Shown: piece by piece, positions 36,524 to 45,306 of the stretch | How positions within the stretch are numbered: position 1 is the stretch's first letter | Layout: each line of letters opens with the position of its first letter | From: an uncultured Bacteroides sp. | GTDB lineage: Bacteria > Bacteroidota > Bacteroidia > Bacteroidales > Bacteroidaceae | DNA: 64,000 nt | Assembly (NCBI RefSeq): GCF_963677945.1 | Contig: NZ_OY782578.1 | Span: 1,488,001-1,552,000, forward strand | Direction of reading: 5' to 3' | Translations under genes and position numbers: made by a program | The notes under the pieces: model-generated | Databases searched by the model: none | What the model was told of the DNA's origin: nothing | Seen by the model: only the letters and a program-made list of their open reading frames with translations

Positions 36524-37666
36524 ATGAAAATACACGAATATCAGGCAAAAAATCTGTTCTCATCATATGGTATACCAGTAGAGCAGCATGTTCTTTGTTG
36601 TAATGCCGATGAAGCATTGGTTGCTTATGAAAATCTCAACATAGAAAAAGCTGTGCTTAAAGCACAAGTGCTTAGCGGTGGTAGAGGAAAAGCAGGCGGA
36701 GTTAAACTGGTAAATAATACAAATGATGTAATAAACTATGCAGCTTCAATGTTTCAGATGAAGATCAATGATTTGTCGGTTAATAAATTGTTGGTTTGCG
36801 AAGCAATAAATATTGAATCGGAATTTTATCTGAGTTATAGTATTGACAGAAAGAACAGATCTGTTATTATGATGCTAAGTTCTGAAGGTGGGGTAGATAT
36901 TGAAGAAGTTGCTAAATATACTCCTGAAAATATTTATCGGATAAACATTGATCCTTTTGTTGGAATGCCAGATTATCTGGCACGAAGAATTGCATTCTTT
37001 TTGTTTGAGGATATGGGACAGGTAGGCCAGTTGATGCAAATCCTGCAAAACATGTACCAGTTGTTTATTGATACTGATGCATCACTTATTGAGATTAATC
37101 CTTTGGTTTTAACCGATGAGGGCAATCTGCTAGCGCTTGATGCAAAAATGACTTTTGATGATAATGCATTATATCGGCAGGAAGATATTTGTTTCTTTTC
37201 AGAACCAACAGAAGAAGAAGCTCTAGAGTTACATGCAAAGGCAAAAGGATTCAGTTATGTTCATCTTACGGGAGATATTGGATGTATGGTCAATGGGGCA
37301 GGACTTGCTATGGCTACAATGGATATGATAAGACTTCATGAAGGACATCCCGCTAATTTCCTGGATATAGGAGGCAGCTCAAATCCTGGAAAAATAACCG
37401 AAGCAATGAAGATCTTGTTGCAAGACAATAGGTTAAAAGTTATTCTGGTTAATATCTTTGGAGGTATTACCCGTTGTGATGATGTGGCAAATGGGTTGTT
37501 AAAAGCTTATGAGGACTTACATGCTGAGATTCCGGTTGTGGTGCGTCTTACGGGTACTAACGAGGAAAAGGGTAGAGCGTTACTTAGCTCTTCAGACTTT
37601 CTTGTAGCAGAGACGATGAGTGAGGCTGTTCGTATGGCTGTAAACCAATCAATAAAGGCTGGTTAG
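36524..37666 (+). CDS. sucC: Succinate-CoA ligase, beta subunit
   Basis: 380 residues, near the usual 385-390. The ATP-grasp domain shows the [19 protein letters not shown] start, [16 protein letters not shown] and the [12 protein letters not shown] metal site region. The C-terminal CoA-ligase domain has [13 protein letters not shown] and [15 protein letters not shown], the latter contacting the phosphohistidine of the alpha subunit. With sucD (31 bases downstream) it interconverts succinyl-CoA and succinate with ATP or GTP. In Bacteroides this supports succinate/propionate metabolism and the incomplete citric acid pathway. Nucleotide preference cannot be read. Confidence 0.95.
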   Translation: MKIHEYQAKNLFSSYGIPVEQHVLCCNADEALVAYENLNIEKAVLKAQVLSGGRGKAGGVKLVNNTNDVINYAASMFQMKINDLSVNKLLVCEAINIESEFYLSYSIDRKNRSVIMMLSSEGGVDIEEVAKYTPENIYRINIDPFVGMPDYLARRIAFFLFEDMGQVGQLMQILQNMYQLFIDTDASLIEINPLVLTDEGNLLALDAKMTFDDNALYRQEDICFFSEPTEEEALELHAKAKGFSYVHLTGDIGCMVNGAGLAMATMDMIRLHEGHPANFLDIGGSSNPGKITEAMKILLQDNRLKVILVNIFGGITRCDDVANGLLKAYEDLHAEIPVVVRLTGTNEEKGRALLSSSDFLVAETMSEAVRMAVNQSIKAG

Positions 37667-37697
37667 AGAAGTATTAACATTCAAAAAATCATTCAAT

Positions 37698-38582
37698 ATG
37701 AGTATTCTTATAAATGATTCAACCCGTTTGGTTGTGCAAGGTATCACTGGTAGAGATGGATACTTTCATGCTATGAAGATGAAAGCCTATGGAACAAATG
37801 TTGTAGCTGGGACATCGCCTGGCAAAGGGGGAACAAATGTTGATAATATACCGGTGTTCAATACAATGTATGAAGCTGTAGACCAAACCGGAGCAAATAC
37901 TTCTGTTATATTTGTGCCTGCAGCATTTGCTGCTGATGCTATAATGGAGGCTGCAGATGCAGGCATTGGATTAATAATTTGTATAACAGAAGGTATACCT
38001 ACACTTGATGTTATTGAAGCATATCAATTTGCACAACAAAAAGGATCTATATTGATTGGACCCAATAGTCCCGGAGTTATATCTCCCGGTAAAAGTATGG
38101 TTGGTATAATGCCTTCGCATGTTTTCATGAAAGGAGGAGTTGGAATTATTAGCCGAAGCGGTACATTAACTTATGAAGTAGTATCTCATCTTACGGCAAA
38201 AGGAATGGGACAATCAACCGCTATAGGAATTGGAGGTGATAAGATTGCCGGACTTTATTATCGTGAATTGCTTGAATTATTCGAGAAAGATAAAGAAACA
38301 CAATCTATTGTAATTATAGGAGAAATAGGTGGCAATGCAGAGGAACGTGCTGCCGAATTTATTCGTTGGGAGATTACTAAACCTGTAGTTGCTTTCATTG
38401 CAGGTCAATTTGCTCCTCCAGATAAACAGATGGGACATGCCGGAGCTATTATTTCAAGTGGGGCGGGTACTGCTGCAGAAAAAATTGCAGCTTTCGAAGC
38501 TGCCGGGGTAATGGTTGCAAGAGAACCCTCTTTAATTCCTAAACTTATTGTAGAAAGTCAGTTAAAGAAAATTAGAGTATAA
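37698..38582 (+). CDS. sucD: Succinate-CoA ligase, alpha subunit
   Basis: 294 residues, normal size. The CoA-binding Rossmann domain has [25 protein letters not shown] and the [11 protein letters not shown] segment. The catalytic histidine, phosphorylated during turnover, is in [12 protein letters not shown] (about residue 246). [13 protein letters not shown] and [10 protein letters not shown] complete the family pattern. It forms the ligase with sucC upstream and the unit ends at a strong terminator. Confidence 0.96.
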   Translation: MSILINDSTRLVVQGITGRDGYFHAMKMKAYGTNVVAGTSPGKGGTNVDNIPVFNTMYEAVDQTGANTSVIFVPAAFAADAIMEAADAGIGLIICITEGIPTLDVIEAYQFAQQKGSILIGPNSPGVISPGKSMVGIMPSHVFMKGGVGIISRSGTLTYEVVSHLTAKGMGQSTAIGIGGDKIAGLYYRELLELFEKDKETQSIVIIGEIGGNAEERAAEFIRWEITKPVVAFIAGQFAPPDKQMGHAGAIISSGAGTAAEKIAAFEAAGVMVAREPSLIPKLIVESQLKKIRV

Positions 38583-38645
38583 GAGTCTGAAATAGTCGGC
38601 CTATTGGGGTCGAGTTCACTCGGTAATCAGATTGTGTGTAAAAGA

Positions 38646-38709
38646 GAGCCTCTAAAATAACTTCAAATCGAAAAGATTGAGAAGATTATTTTAGAGGCTC
38701 TTTTTTTTT
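38646..38709. terminator. Intrinsic terminator after sucCD (and metY on the other strand)
   Basis: GAGCCTCTAAAATAA (38646-38660) pairs perfectly with 38686-38700 and is followed by nine T. On the other strand TCTTTTAC follows, so it may also stop metY transcription. Confidence 0.93.
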
Positions 38710-38756
38710 AATATTAAGCTTTTTGAACTTTTACTATGTCTTAGTAGTAATAAATA

Positions 38757-39992
38757 TTATTGTTCTAACGCTTGTTTAATATCATTATATAAATCATCTA
38801 CACTTTCCAGACCTACTGATAAACGAATTGCTTTCGAATCTACATCCATACTTTGGCGTTGCTCTTCAGTGAAAGTGCCGTATATGGTGCTTGCTGGGTG
38901 AATAGCCAATGTTTTATTGTCAAACAGGTTTGTTGCACGTCGAATCAACTTTAATTTGTTCATAAAATTAAAGCAGACTTCTTTTGATGAAAGATTAAAA
39001 GTAAACATAGCTCCGGGATAAGGTCCGAATTGGGCATTACTAAGCTCGTTAAACTTATTCTCTTTTAACCCTGTGTAGTTTACGGATTCAATTCCTTTAA
39101 GAGATTGCAATCGTTTTGATAGTTCGAGACATGTTTGTGCCTGACGTTCGTATCTTACTTTCATTGTATCCAATCCAAGTGTTTGCAGATAAGCTACCTG
39201 CGGAGTCATATAAGCACCCAGGTTACGATGAATCTCTTTTCTCAATTTAGCAGTGAATGTTCCATTACCAAATTGATCAACCATTTCAGATAGTTTTGAA
39301 GAATGATTCCAGTCGAATGTTCCGTAGTCAAGTATAAGTCCACCAATACTGGTGGCTCCGCCTGAAATATATTTTGTACTGGACACAATTTCAATATCCA
39401 CTCCAAAATCTTTGGCTTTGAATATATTAAAAGGTACAACAGTAGTATCTGCAATTAAAGGAACACCCATTTCTTTTCCTATTGCAGAAAGTTTTTTCAA
39501 ATCGGCAATTTCCAGTTGTGGGTTGGTTATTACTTCCAGAAAAATAGCACAAGTATTTTCATCAACTTGTGAACGGACTTCTTCCGGATTTGTAAGATCA
39601 CAGAATCGTGCTTCTACTCCAAAAACACCGAGTGTGTTCTTAATGAAAGAATAAGTGTTTCCGAAAAGATGAGATGAGGTGATTATATTAGCACCTGCAT
39701 AGGCCACAGTTATTAACGTATTGCTGATAGCAGCCATACCAGAATTAAGAGCAGTAACACTTAAAGCATCTGTTACATTGCATATTTTCTTTTCAAAATA
39801 CTGTACTGTAGGATTTGTAATACGTGAATATGCATGGTCGGATGTTCGTCCACAAAAGGCAGCCTCCATTGCTTCCGCTGTGTCAAATTCATAAGCAGCT
39901 GTATTATAGACAGGCATTGACAGTGAATGGTAAGCATCTTCTTTCTCAAAAGGTGTATGAAGCACCTGTGACTCAAAACTAGTTTCTTTCAT
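38757..39992 (-). CDS. metY: O-acetylhomoserine sulfhydrylase-type PLP enzyme
   Basis: 411 residues of the Cys/Met-metabolism PLP family. The cofactor-binding lysine is in SSTKYISGG, with the upstream Tyr-Ser-Arg motif (HAYSRITNPTV), the phosphate-binding NSGMAAIS and the aspartate in LIADTTVVP. The C-terminal arginine segment is KAIRLSVGLES. The set fits enzymes joining sulfide or methanethiol to O-acetylhomoserine. Cystathionine gamma-synthase or gamma-lyase are alternatives, as this family is hard to split by eye. No other methionine gene is nearby. A -7 promoter element lies at 40032-40039. Confidence 0.82.
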   Translation of the reverse strand: MKETSFESQVLHTPFEKEDAYHSLSMPVYNTAAYEFDTAEAMEAAFCGRTSDHAYSRITNPTVQYFEKKICNVTDALSVTALNSGMAAISNTLITVAYAGANIITSSHLFGNTYSFIKNTLGVFGVEARFCDLTNPEEVRSQVDENTCAIFLEVITNPQLEIADLKKLSAIGKEMGVPLIADTTVVPFNIFKAKDFGVDIEIVSSTKYISGGATSIGGLILDYGTFDWNHSSKLSEMVDQFGNGTFTAKLRKEIHRNLGAYMTPQVAYLQTLGLDTMKVRYERQAQTCLELSKRLQSLKGIESVNYTGLKENKFNELSNAQFGPYPGAMFTFNLSSKEVCFNFMNKLKLIRRATNLFDNKTLAIHPASTIYGTFTEEQRQSMDVDSKAIRLSVGLESVDDLYNDIKQALEQ

Positions 39993-40031
39993 TTTATTAC
40001 CTATTGAACGTTGTTCTTATATTAGTTAATG

Positions 40032-40039
40032 CAAAAATA
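40032..40039 (-). promoter_or_regulatory. -7 promoter element for metY
   Basis: CAAAAATA on plus is TATTTTTG on minus, fitting TAnnTTTG; transcription would start about 33 bases before the ATG. The upstream -33 position is only A-rich on the plus strand. Confidence 0.5.
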
Positions 40040-40131
40040 GGGCAGTTTTATCTAGATTAAAAATAAAATAGGGGTTTTCTCTGAAATATACCACGATTAT
40101 GGTATTCAATTCTTTAGAGATGTTAATCAGA

Positions 40132-40178
40132 TGAAAAAGAGGAAGCGGTTACTGCATTTGCAGTAACCGCTTCCTCTT
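40132..40178 (-). terminator. Intrinsic terminator of rny
   Basis: A perfect 20-base palindrome, arms 40137-40156 and 40159-40178, with a two-base centre. On the minus strand it is followed by TTTTTCATC and stands 38 bases after the rny stop. Confidence 0.92.
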
Positions 40179-40215
40179 ATAGAAATTATTTCTTTACTTA
40201 AATAGTGTTCTTTCT

Positions 40216-41748
40216 TTATTTTGCAAAACTGATAGCGCGAGTTTCACGGATAACTGTAATCTTAACCTGACCTGGATAAGTCATCTCATCCTGAATCTTC
40301 TTAGCAATTTCTGATGATAAGTTTTCTGTAGCTTTATCATCAATCTTATCAGCACCAACAATAACTCGAAGTTCACGACCTGCCTGAATAGCATAAGTTT
40401 TTGTTACTCCCGGATAAGACATAGCTAATTGTTCCAAGTCATTCAGACGTTTGATGTAAGCTTCAACAATTTCGCGGCGAGCTCCTGGACGTGCACCAGA
40501 AATAGCATCACAAACCTGAACAATAGGAGCAAACAAACTAGTCATCTCTGTTTCGTCATGGTGAGCACCAATAGCATTACAGATATCTGGTTTCTCTTTG
40601 AACTTCTCTGCTAGTTTCATACCTAATAATGCGTGTGGTAATTCTGGCTCCTCATCAGGCACCTTACCAATATCGTGCAATAATCCGGCACGTTTTGCTT
40701 TCTTTGGATTCAATCCTAGCTCAGAAGCCATTACAGCACAAAGATTAGCTGTTTCGCGAGCGTGCTGCAGTAAGTTCTGGCCATAAGAAGAACGGTATTT
40801 CATTTTACCGATAATACGTATAAGTTCAGGATGCAATCCATGAATACCCAAGTCGATAGTAGTTCGTTTACCTGTTTCAATAATTTCTTCTTCCACTTGC
40901 TTGCGAACTTTAGCAACTACCTCTTCAATACGGGCAGGGTGGATACGTCCGTCAGTAACCAATTGGTGAAGAGCTAAGCGGGCAATTTCACGGCGAACTG
41001 GGTCAAATGCAGATAATACAATCGCTTCAGGAGTATCGTCTACTACAATTTCTACGCCGGTTGCAGCTTCAAGAGCGCGAATGTTTCTACCTTCACGTCC
41101 AATGATACGGCCTTTTATTTCATCACTTTCAATATGGAATACAGTTACAGAGTTCTCTATAGCAGTTTCGGTAGCTACTCTTTGAATAGACTGTATAACG
41201 ATTCTCTTAGCCTCTTTGTTTGCTGTAAGTTTCGCATCATCCATGATATCGTTGATATATGAAGAAGCTTCAGTTTTTGCTTCTTCCTTCAAAGATTCAA
41301 TTAAACGGTTTTTTGCATCTTCAGCAGAAAGACCTGAAAGAGTTTCCAGTTTTTCTCTTTCCTGGTGTTGTAACTTATCCAGTTCCTCTTTTTTCTTATC
41401 GATAATGCCAAGTTGCACTTCAAGATTCTCCTTTACAGCTTCCGCTTCCGCTTTCTTCCTCTGAATCTCTTCTTGTTTTTGATTTAAAACAAGTTCGCGT
41501 TGTTTTAGCTTGTTTTCTGACTGTTGAATCTTTTGGTTGCGGATAGCAACTTCTTTTTCAAGATCGGCCTTTTTATTCAGGAATTTTTCCTTAACCTCGA
41601 GAAGCTTGTTCTTTTTAATAACTTCTGCTTCTAACTGTGCTTCCTTAATGGTGCTTTCGTATTTTGATTTTAGAATATATCTAAACAAAACGTAAGAAAG
41701 AGAGCCTCCCAAAATAAAGCATAAAATCGATGCTATTATTACGTTCAT
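40216..41748 (-). CDS. rny: Ribonuclease Y
   Basis: 510 residues, normal length. One N-terminal membrane helix (about 3-24) anchors it to the inner membrane. A long charged coiled coil follows (about 30-180), then a KH RNA-binding domain with [18 protein letters not shown], and an HD metal-dependent phosphodiesterase domain with [12 protein letters not shown] and [21 protein letters not shown]. RNase Y starts mRNA decay by endonucleolytic cuts. It follows zapA on the same strand with 119 bases between, which hold hairpins; it may be co-transcribed with zapA or have its own start. It ends at a near-perfect palindromic terminator. Confidence 0.96.
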   Translation of the reverse strand: MNVIIASILCFILGGSLSYVLFRYILKSKYESTIKEAQLEAEVIKKNKLLEVKEKFLNKKADLEKEVAIRNQKIQQSENKLKQRELVLNQKQEEIQRKKAEAEAVKENLEVQLGIIDKKKEELDKLQHQEREKLETLSGLSAEDAKNRLIESLKEEAKTEASSYINDIMDDAKLTANKEAKRIVIQSIQRVATETAIENSVTVFHIESDEIKGRIIGREGRNIRALEAATGVEIVVDDTPEAIVLSAFDPVRREIARLALHQLVTDGRIHPARIEEVVAKVRKQVEEEIIETGKRTTIDLGIHGLHPELIRIIGKMKYRSSYGQNLLQHARETANLCAVMASELGLNPKKAKRAGLLHDIGKVPDEEPELPHALLGMKLAEKFKEKPDICNAIGAHHDETEMTSLFAPIVQVCDAISGARPGARREIVEAYIKRLNDLEQLAMSYPGVTKTYAIQAGRELRVIVGADKIDDKATENLSSEIAKKIQDEMTYPGQVKITVIRETRAISFAK

Positions 41749-41769
41749 TACAATTAATTTATTTATAAA

Positions 41770-41862
41770 TAAAAACGCACTACTTACACACGGAAAAACT
41801 TTAAATTCCGGGTATCAGTAGTGCGGGGTTAATATTCTCAAAAAACAGATAGAGTGTTTTTT
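41770..41862 (-). terminator. Structured zapA-rny interval with two hairpins
   Basis: On the minus strand an AAAAAACA/TGTTTTTT hairpin (41840-41862) is followed by a larger one with arms CGCACTACT and AGTAGTGCG (41817-41825 and 41776-41784). The larger one has an internal loop and an inner CGGAA/TTCCG stem, then TTTTTATTT. The second looks like an intrinsic terminator of the zapA unit. As the region is short and strongly folded, a small RNA is an alternative. Confidence 0.65.
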
Positions 41863-41867
41863 GGCTT

Positions 41868-42182
41868 TTACTCATTTCTGAAGTGTTCTTCCAATTCCTG
41901 TGTCAGTTCTTCAATTTTATTAGTAAAAGGTGATGTATCATTCTTTTCTTCCAACTTTAAATTGTTGCAAGCAAAATCAAAAGCAACCATTGCCAGAAAG
42001 TCTTTTGGACCATACACTTTGGCTCCCGGAATTCCGGATGGTTTATACATTGAACGATACACGTTCATTCTATCGTTTACCTGCTTGGCAGCTTTCCTGA
42101 ACAACTCTTCCTCATCACGATTAATGGTCATTGTAAAGGATTCATCTGCTATCTGCAGGTTTATTTTTATCTTATCGTTCAT
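41868..42182 (-). CDS. zapA: Cell division protein ZapA
   Basis: 104 residues, the normal ZapA size. ZapA binds FtsZ and cross-links protofilaments at the division ring. The N-terminal domain (INLQIADESFTMTINRDEEELFRKAAKQVNDRM as a continuous run of short strands and a helix) has the family's beta-beta-alpha pattern. It is followed by a helix with DFLAMVAFDFACNNLKLEE and a C-terminal coiled coil for dimer and tetramer formation. It begins 22 bases after a small coiled-coil gene on the same strand. Confidence 0.88.
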   Translation of the reverse strand: MNDKIKINLQIADESFTMTINRDEEELFRKAAKQVNDRMNVYRSMYKPSGIPGAKVYGPKDFLAMVAFDFACNNLKLEEKNDTSPFTNKIEELTQELEEHFRNE

Positions 42183-42204
42183 ACATCTTCTTATTTCATG
42201 TTAA

Positions 42205-42498
42205 TTACTCATTTAATAAAGCGATGCATTTGTCGACTTCCCGCACTAATTTAGACAATCTTTGTTTGGTATCTTTTACCTCATTGCTTGTTAAGCTAAT
42301 TGTCTTTGCTATTTTCAAATTGGCATATACGACTTCCAGTTCATTAAAGTCACTTCGCAATTTTGCGACCTCTTCTTGTTTTGCTTCCAGAAGTTGCTTA
42401 ATTTCTGCATTTTCACGCTTCAATTCGTCATGTAAATACATTAAATGCCTTAGCCTTGCCTCAAAAGTACTTAATAACTTTTTATCTTCCTCTGTCAT
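42205..42498 (-). CDS. Small coiled-coil protein upstream of zapA (ZapB-like by context)
   Basis: 97 residues from ATG 42498; a GTG at 42519 would fall inside the -7 promoter element and is not used. The protein is almost all charged heptad-rich helix (about 5-97), rich in Lys, Glu and Leu, without signal or membrane segment. Proteins of this kind sit before zapA in many Bacteroidetes. A role at the division ring, like ZapB of E. coli, is inferred only from position and shape. I do not recognise a named family. Confidence 0.75.
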   Translation of the reverse strand: MTEEDKKLLSTFEARLRHLMYLHDELKRENAEIKQLLEAKQEEVAKLRSDFNELEVVYANLKIAKTISLTSNEVKDTKQRLSKLVREVDKCIALLNE

Positions 42499-42518
42499 TT
42501 CTATGCCCAAATTGTACA

Positions 42519-42548
42519 CAAAAATACAATTAAGTCTGAAATTACAAA
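42519..42548 (-). promoter_or_regulatory. Promoter of the coiled-coil/zapA unit
   Basis: CAAAAATA (42519-42526) is TATTTTTG on the minus strand, and CAAA at 42545-42548 is TTTG 18 bases upstream. Transcription would start near 42513, which decides ATG 42498 as start of the coiled-coil gene. Confidence 0.65.
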
Positions 42549-42748
42549 AATTTTTCTACGAAAAATGCATATAATTGCTAAAAATAGTTTCAATTAGCTT
42601 AATTCTCCTGCATATCTGAGGACTGTTTTATACTTAAGTGAAAAAATATTTAAATATTGCATATAATGTTTTTCAATAAAATATCTGTTTATGATAATCG
42701 GTTAAATTCTTTTGGAACTGCAAAAGAATTATTCCTGATTGTTTTATT

Positions 42749-42756
42749 TATCTTTG
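42749..42756 (+). promoter_or_regulatory. -7 promoter element for the nucleosidase gene
   Basis: TATCTTTG, a perfect TAnnTTTG, 22 bases before the ATG at 42779. No clear -33 TTTG at normal distance. The rest of the 42499-42778 gap shows no gene. Confidence 0.5.
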
Positions 42757-42778
42757 TTGTACTATAAACAAATGAAAT

Positions 42779-43342
42779 ATGCTTAAAGTTTTGATAACTC
42801 ATGCTGTAACTGATGAGAGGATTGCAGTAAATTTTCCTGATTGCGATATAAAATATGTCCGTACCGGTATTGGTAAAGTAAAAGCTACTATTCGATTAAT
42901 GGATGCTTTGGTACAGGATAATCCTGATATTGTGATAAATATTGGAACTGCTGGTTCGGTAGACCATAATGTAGGTGGCATATTTGTATGTCGTCATTTT
43001 ATTGATCGTGATCTACAGAAAGTAGGCTGTCTGGATCTGGAATACGAAATAGATTCTTCTGCTTTACTGGAAAACAAAGGATACTGTGTAAACTGGGAAT
43101 ATAATGGTATTTGTAATACGGGTGATAGCTTTCTTACTGAAACTGCCGATTCTCATGGAGATGTTTTCGATATGGAAGCTTATGCTCAGGCACAAGTTTG
43201 CCAAATAAAGTCTATCCCATTTATTTCTGTTAAATACATAACTGATAGGATTGGTGAGAATTCCATTAAACATTGGGAGGATAAATTGACCGATGCCCGA
43301 GTTGGACTAAGCGATTTTCTGAATAATCGTTCCCTTAAATGA
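42779..43342 (+). CDS. Nucleoside phosphorylase/nucleosidase-family protein (MTA/SAH nucleosidase-like)
   Basis: 187 residues, shorter than the usual 220-235 of MTA/SAH nucleosidases. Family landmarks are present: RTGIGKVKATI near the N-terminus, INIGTAGS, a FDMEAYAQAQVC segment (where Met-Glu binds ribose hydroxyls) and VKYITDRIGE with the catalytic Asp. It would split the N-glycosidic bond of a nucleoside such as methylthioadenosine, S-adenosylhomocysteine or futalosine. The loss of residues lies between the GTAGS strand and the MEAYA helix. A futalosine hydrolase (MqnB) is a real alternative. No pathway genes are adjacent. Confidence 0.75.
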   Translation: MLKVLITHAVTDERIAVNFPDCDIKYVRTGIGKVKATIRLMDALVQDNPDIVINIGTAGSVDHNVGGIFVCRHFIDRDLQKVGCLDLEYEIDSSALLENKGYCVNWEYNGICNTGDSFLTETADSHGDVFDMEAYAQAQVCQIKSIPFISVKYITDRIGENSIKHWEDKLTDARVGLSDFLNNRSLK

Positions 43343-43470
43343 AACTATTGCAGAGAACTTAATGCTTTGCGCAAAAGAAATAGCTTGTGGTAACGTTATT
43401 AATTGCAATATATCTGCAACCCTGAATGAAAAAGCTTTTGATTGTTTTAGAATGACTGGGGATAGAATTG

Positions 43471-43543
43471 CACGGAAGGAGAGGCTCGAACTCCCGACAC
43501 CCGGTTTTGGAGACCGGTGCTCTACCAACTGAGCTACTTCCGT
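43471..43543 (-). tRNA. tRNA-Trp (anticodon CCA)
   Basis: On the minus strand: acceptor stem ACGGAAG/CTTCCGT, D arm GCTC..GAGC, anticodon stem CCGGT/ACCGG with loop CTCCAAA (anticodon CCA), variable GTGTC, and T arm GGGAG-TTCGAGC-CTCTC with one G-T pair. The discriminator is G and the 3' CCA is not encoded. 73 bases. Confidence 0.97.
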
Positions 43544-43596
43544 GTTTGCGGGTGCAAAGGTAATGTAATATTTTAGATATGCAACACTTGCCTTAA

Positions 43597-43797
43597 TTAA
43601 TTCTTATGTCTTGTGGCCCTTTTCCTTCTGTACTCAGCTTTCATCTTTGCTGAACCAGAGCCATGAGTCCCTTTTATATATGTTGTTTTTTTTGCCTTAG
43701 TCTTAACTTTTGGCTCTTCTTTTTTACTTGATGAAGAATCTTTGCCTTTCTTAAAAGCGATGCCTTCGGTTATTGCTTTCTGTATCTCTTCGTTCAT
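43597..43797 (-). CDS. Small lysine-rich protein of unknown function
   Basis: 66 residues from ATG 43797 (MNEEIQKAITEG); the frame is open 13 codons further, but without a better start. After a short amphipathic N-terminus, it has a low-complexity Lys/Ser stretch and a very basic tail (KAEYRRKRATRHKN). Such charge suggests nucleic acid or ribosome contact. It lies between tRNA-Trp and the uraA terminator. I recognise no family. The clean start and sensible composition make it more likely real than a shadow. Confidence 0.6.
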   Translation of the reverse strand: MNEEIQKAITEGIAFKKGKDSSSSKKEEPKVKTKAKKTTYIKGTHGSGSAKMKAEYRRKRATRHKN

Positions 43798-43821
43798 TTT
43801 CAGATAGTTAAGTTTCTTATT

Positions 43822-43854
43822 AAAAATGTAGCCCACATAGTTGTGTGGGCTACA
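43822..43854 (-). terminator. Intrinsic terminator of uraA
   Basis: TGTAGCCCACA (43827-43837) pairs with 43844-43854. On the minus strand TTTTTAAT follows. It stands 28 bases after the uraA stop. Confidence 0.9.
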
Positions 43855-43881
43855 AAGATACGATTATTTCCTTAGGAAAGG

Positions 43882-45087
43882 TTATTCTGCTGATGCTTGT
43901 TTTCTTTCTTTAGGAAGTATAAGGTTTAGTATTACTCCTAGTACGGCTGCCAACCCAATGCCTGTCATTGAAAAATCTCCAAATTGGAATACGGCTCCAC
44001 CTATGCCAAAGGTTAATATCAAAGATACTATAATAATGTTACGCGGGTCGCTCAAATTTGTTCTGGATTGAATGAGGTTGTTAATTCCTACAGAAGCAAT
44101 CATACCAAACAAAAGCATCATTATTCCGCCTAATACAGCATTCGGAATAGTTTTCAATAAAGCGCTGATCTTTCCAACCATGGAGAAAACAATACCAGTA
44201 ACTGCTGCAATTCGTATAACTGAAGGGTTTGTGATTTTAGTAAGAGACATTGCACCAATTACTTCTGAGTAAGTTGTTACTGGCGGTCCGCCTAATGTGC
44301 CTGCAACCATGCAAGCAAGTCCGTCTCCAAGCATTGTTCTGTGTAATCCCGGATCTTTAACAAAATCTTTTCCTGACACATCATTTACAGCATAGATATT
44401 ACCAACATGTTCAATGATAGGTGCAATGGCTACAGGTGCCATAAAGAATATTGCTCCCCATGAGAATTCGGGAGTTATAAATTTAGGAAGTGCAAACCAT
44501 GGAGCATTGACAACCTGAGTAAAATCTATTTGACCTAAGATAAGTGCTAATACAAACCCAACCACAATGCCACAAAAAATAGGAATTAATTTTAGTAATC
44601 CTTTACCTAGTAATGTAACCAGAACAGCTGTAGCTAAAGAAGCAATTGCCAGTATCCAGTTCTCTTTTGCCATGTTTACTCCAGAACTGCATAATGATAT
44701 ACCAATCAGGATAATAACCGGGCCTATAACTACAGGAGGAAAGAGAGTGCGGATAAAACTTGTACCTCTCCAGGCTATGATTGCACTCATTAATCCATAT
44801 ACTAAACCTACGGCAACAAGTCCGGATAGTGTTCCAGCCAAGCCATACAATTCAGTTGCTTTAATGATTGGTGCTATAAATGCGAAACTACTGCCCAAAA
44901 AAATAGGTACTTTACCTTTCGTTACTAAATGAAAGATTAAAGTACCTATTCCTGCCGTACAAAGAGCTGTTGAAGGATCGAGCCCAACTAACAGTGGAAC
45001 TAAAACGGTTGCACCGAATGCCACAAAAAGAAATTGAACGCCAACTATTGTTTTTTGAAATGCGCCCAGTTGTTTGTTATTGTCCAT
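43882..45087 (-). CDS. uraA: Uracil permease, NCS2 family
   Basis: 401 residues with about 14 membrane segments. The first helix carries the uracil-branch pattern VQFLFVAFGATVLVPLLVG (here Gln-Phe where many have Gln-His). The substrate region has APIIEHVGNIYAVNDVSGKDF with the Glu of the uracil site and GLHRTMLGDGLACMVAG, and the later GGPPVTTYSEVIGAMSLTK matches UraA-type carriers. It imports uracil with protons. It is a single-gene unit. The purine-branch relative lies at 9145. Confidence 0.9.
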   Translation of the reverse strand: MDNNKQLGAFQKTIVGVQFLFVAFGATVLVPLLVGLDPSTALCTAGIGTLIFHLVTKGKVPIFLGSSFAFIAPIIKATELYGLAGTLSGLVAVGLVYGLMSAIIAWRGTSFIRTLFPPVVIGPVIILIGISLCSSGVNMAKENWILAIASLATAVLVTLLGKGLLKLIPIFCGIVVGFVLALILGQIDFTQVVNAPWFALPKFITPEFSWGAIFFMAPVAIAPIIEHVGNIYAVNDVSGKDFVKDPGLHRTMLGDGLACMVAGTLGGPPVTTYSEVIGAMSLTKITNPSVIRIAAVTGIVFSMVGKISALLKTIPNAVLGGIMMLLFGMIASVGINNLIQSRTNLSDPRNIIIVSLILTFGIGGAVFQFGDFSMTGIGLAAVLGVILNLILPKERKQASAE

Positions 45088-45274
45088 AAATAAAAATGAG
45101 GGTTTATATTAAAATCGGCCAAAGGTCGTTTTTTATTTTCATACTACAAAATTGGAATCAAGTTTTTGTCTTTTTTCTAAATAGTTTTTCTGAGTGTAAT
45201 AGCTTGATTTTTAAAATTTACTGGCGTATTTGTCTTTTTTTAAATTTAATAATAAAGTACTCTTTATTATTTGC

Positions 45275-45282
45275 TATGTTTG
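45275..45282 (+). promoter_or_regulatory. -7 promoter element for the phosphodiester glycosidase gene
   Basis: TATGTTTG fits TAnnTTTG. Transcription would start near 45289, 18 bases before ATG 45307, which rules out the upstream start at 45271. Confidence 0.55.
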
Positions 45283-45306
45283 TTTTATACTTTAAGCGAT
45301 ATAATT

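Noticed and set aside
36381-36617. 79-residue N-terminal extension of the SNF2 protein
   Set aside because: It would overlap the start of sucC on the other strand and run through the -7 promoter at 36406. ATG 36380 is better.
41749-41867. Firm call of 6S RNA between zapA and rny
   Set aside because: Position is suggestive, but the spacer is shorter than 6S RNA and the large central bubble cannot be recognised. Kept only as a hypothesis.
43307-43528. 73-residue minus-strand frame starting MVEHRSPKPGVGSS
   Set aside because: It is translation of tRNA-Trp and its flank, a well-known kind of false gene call over tRNAs.
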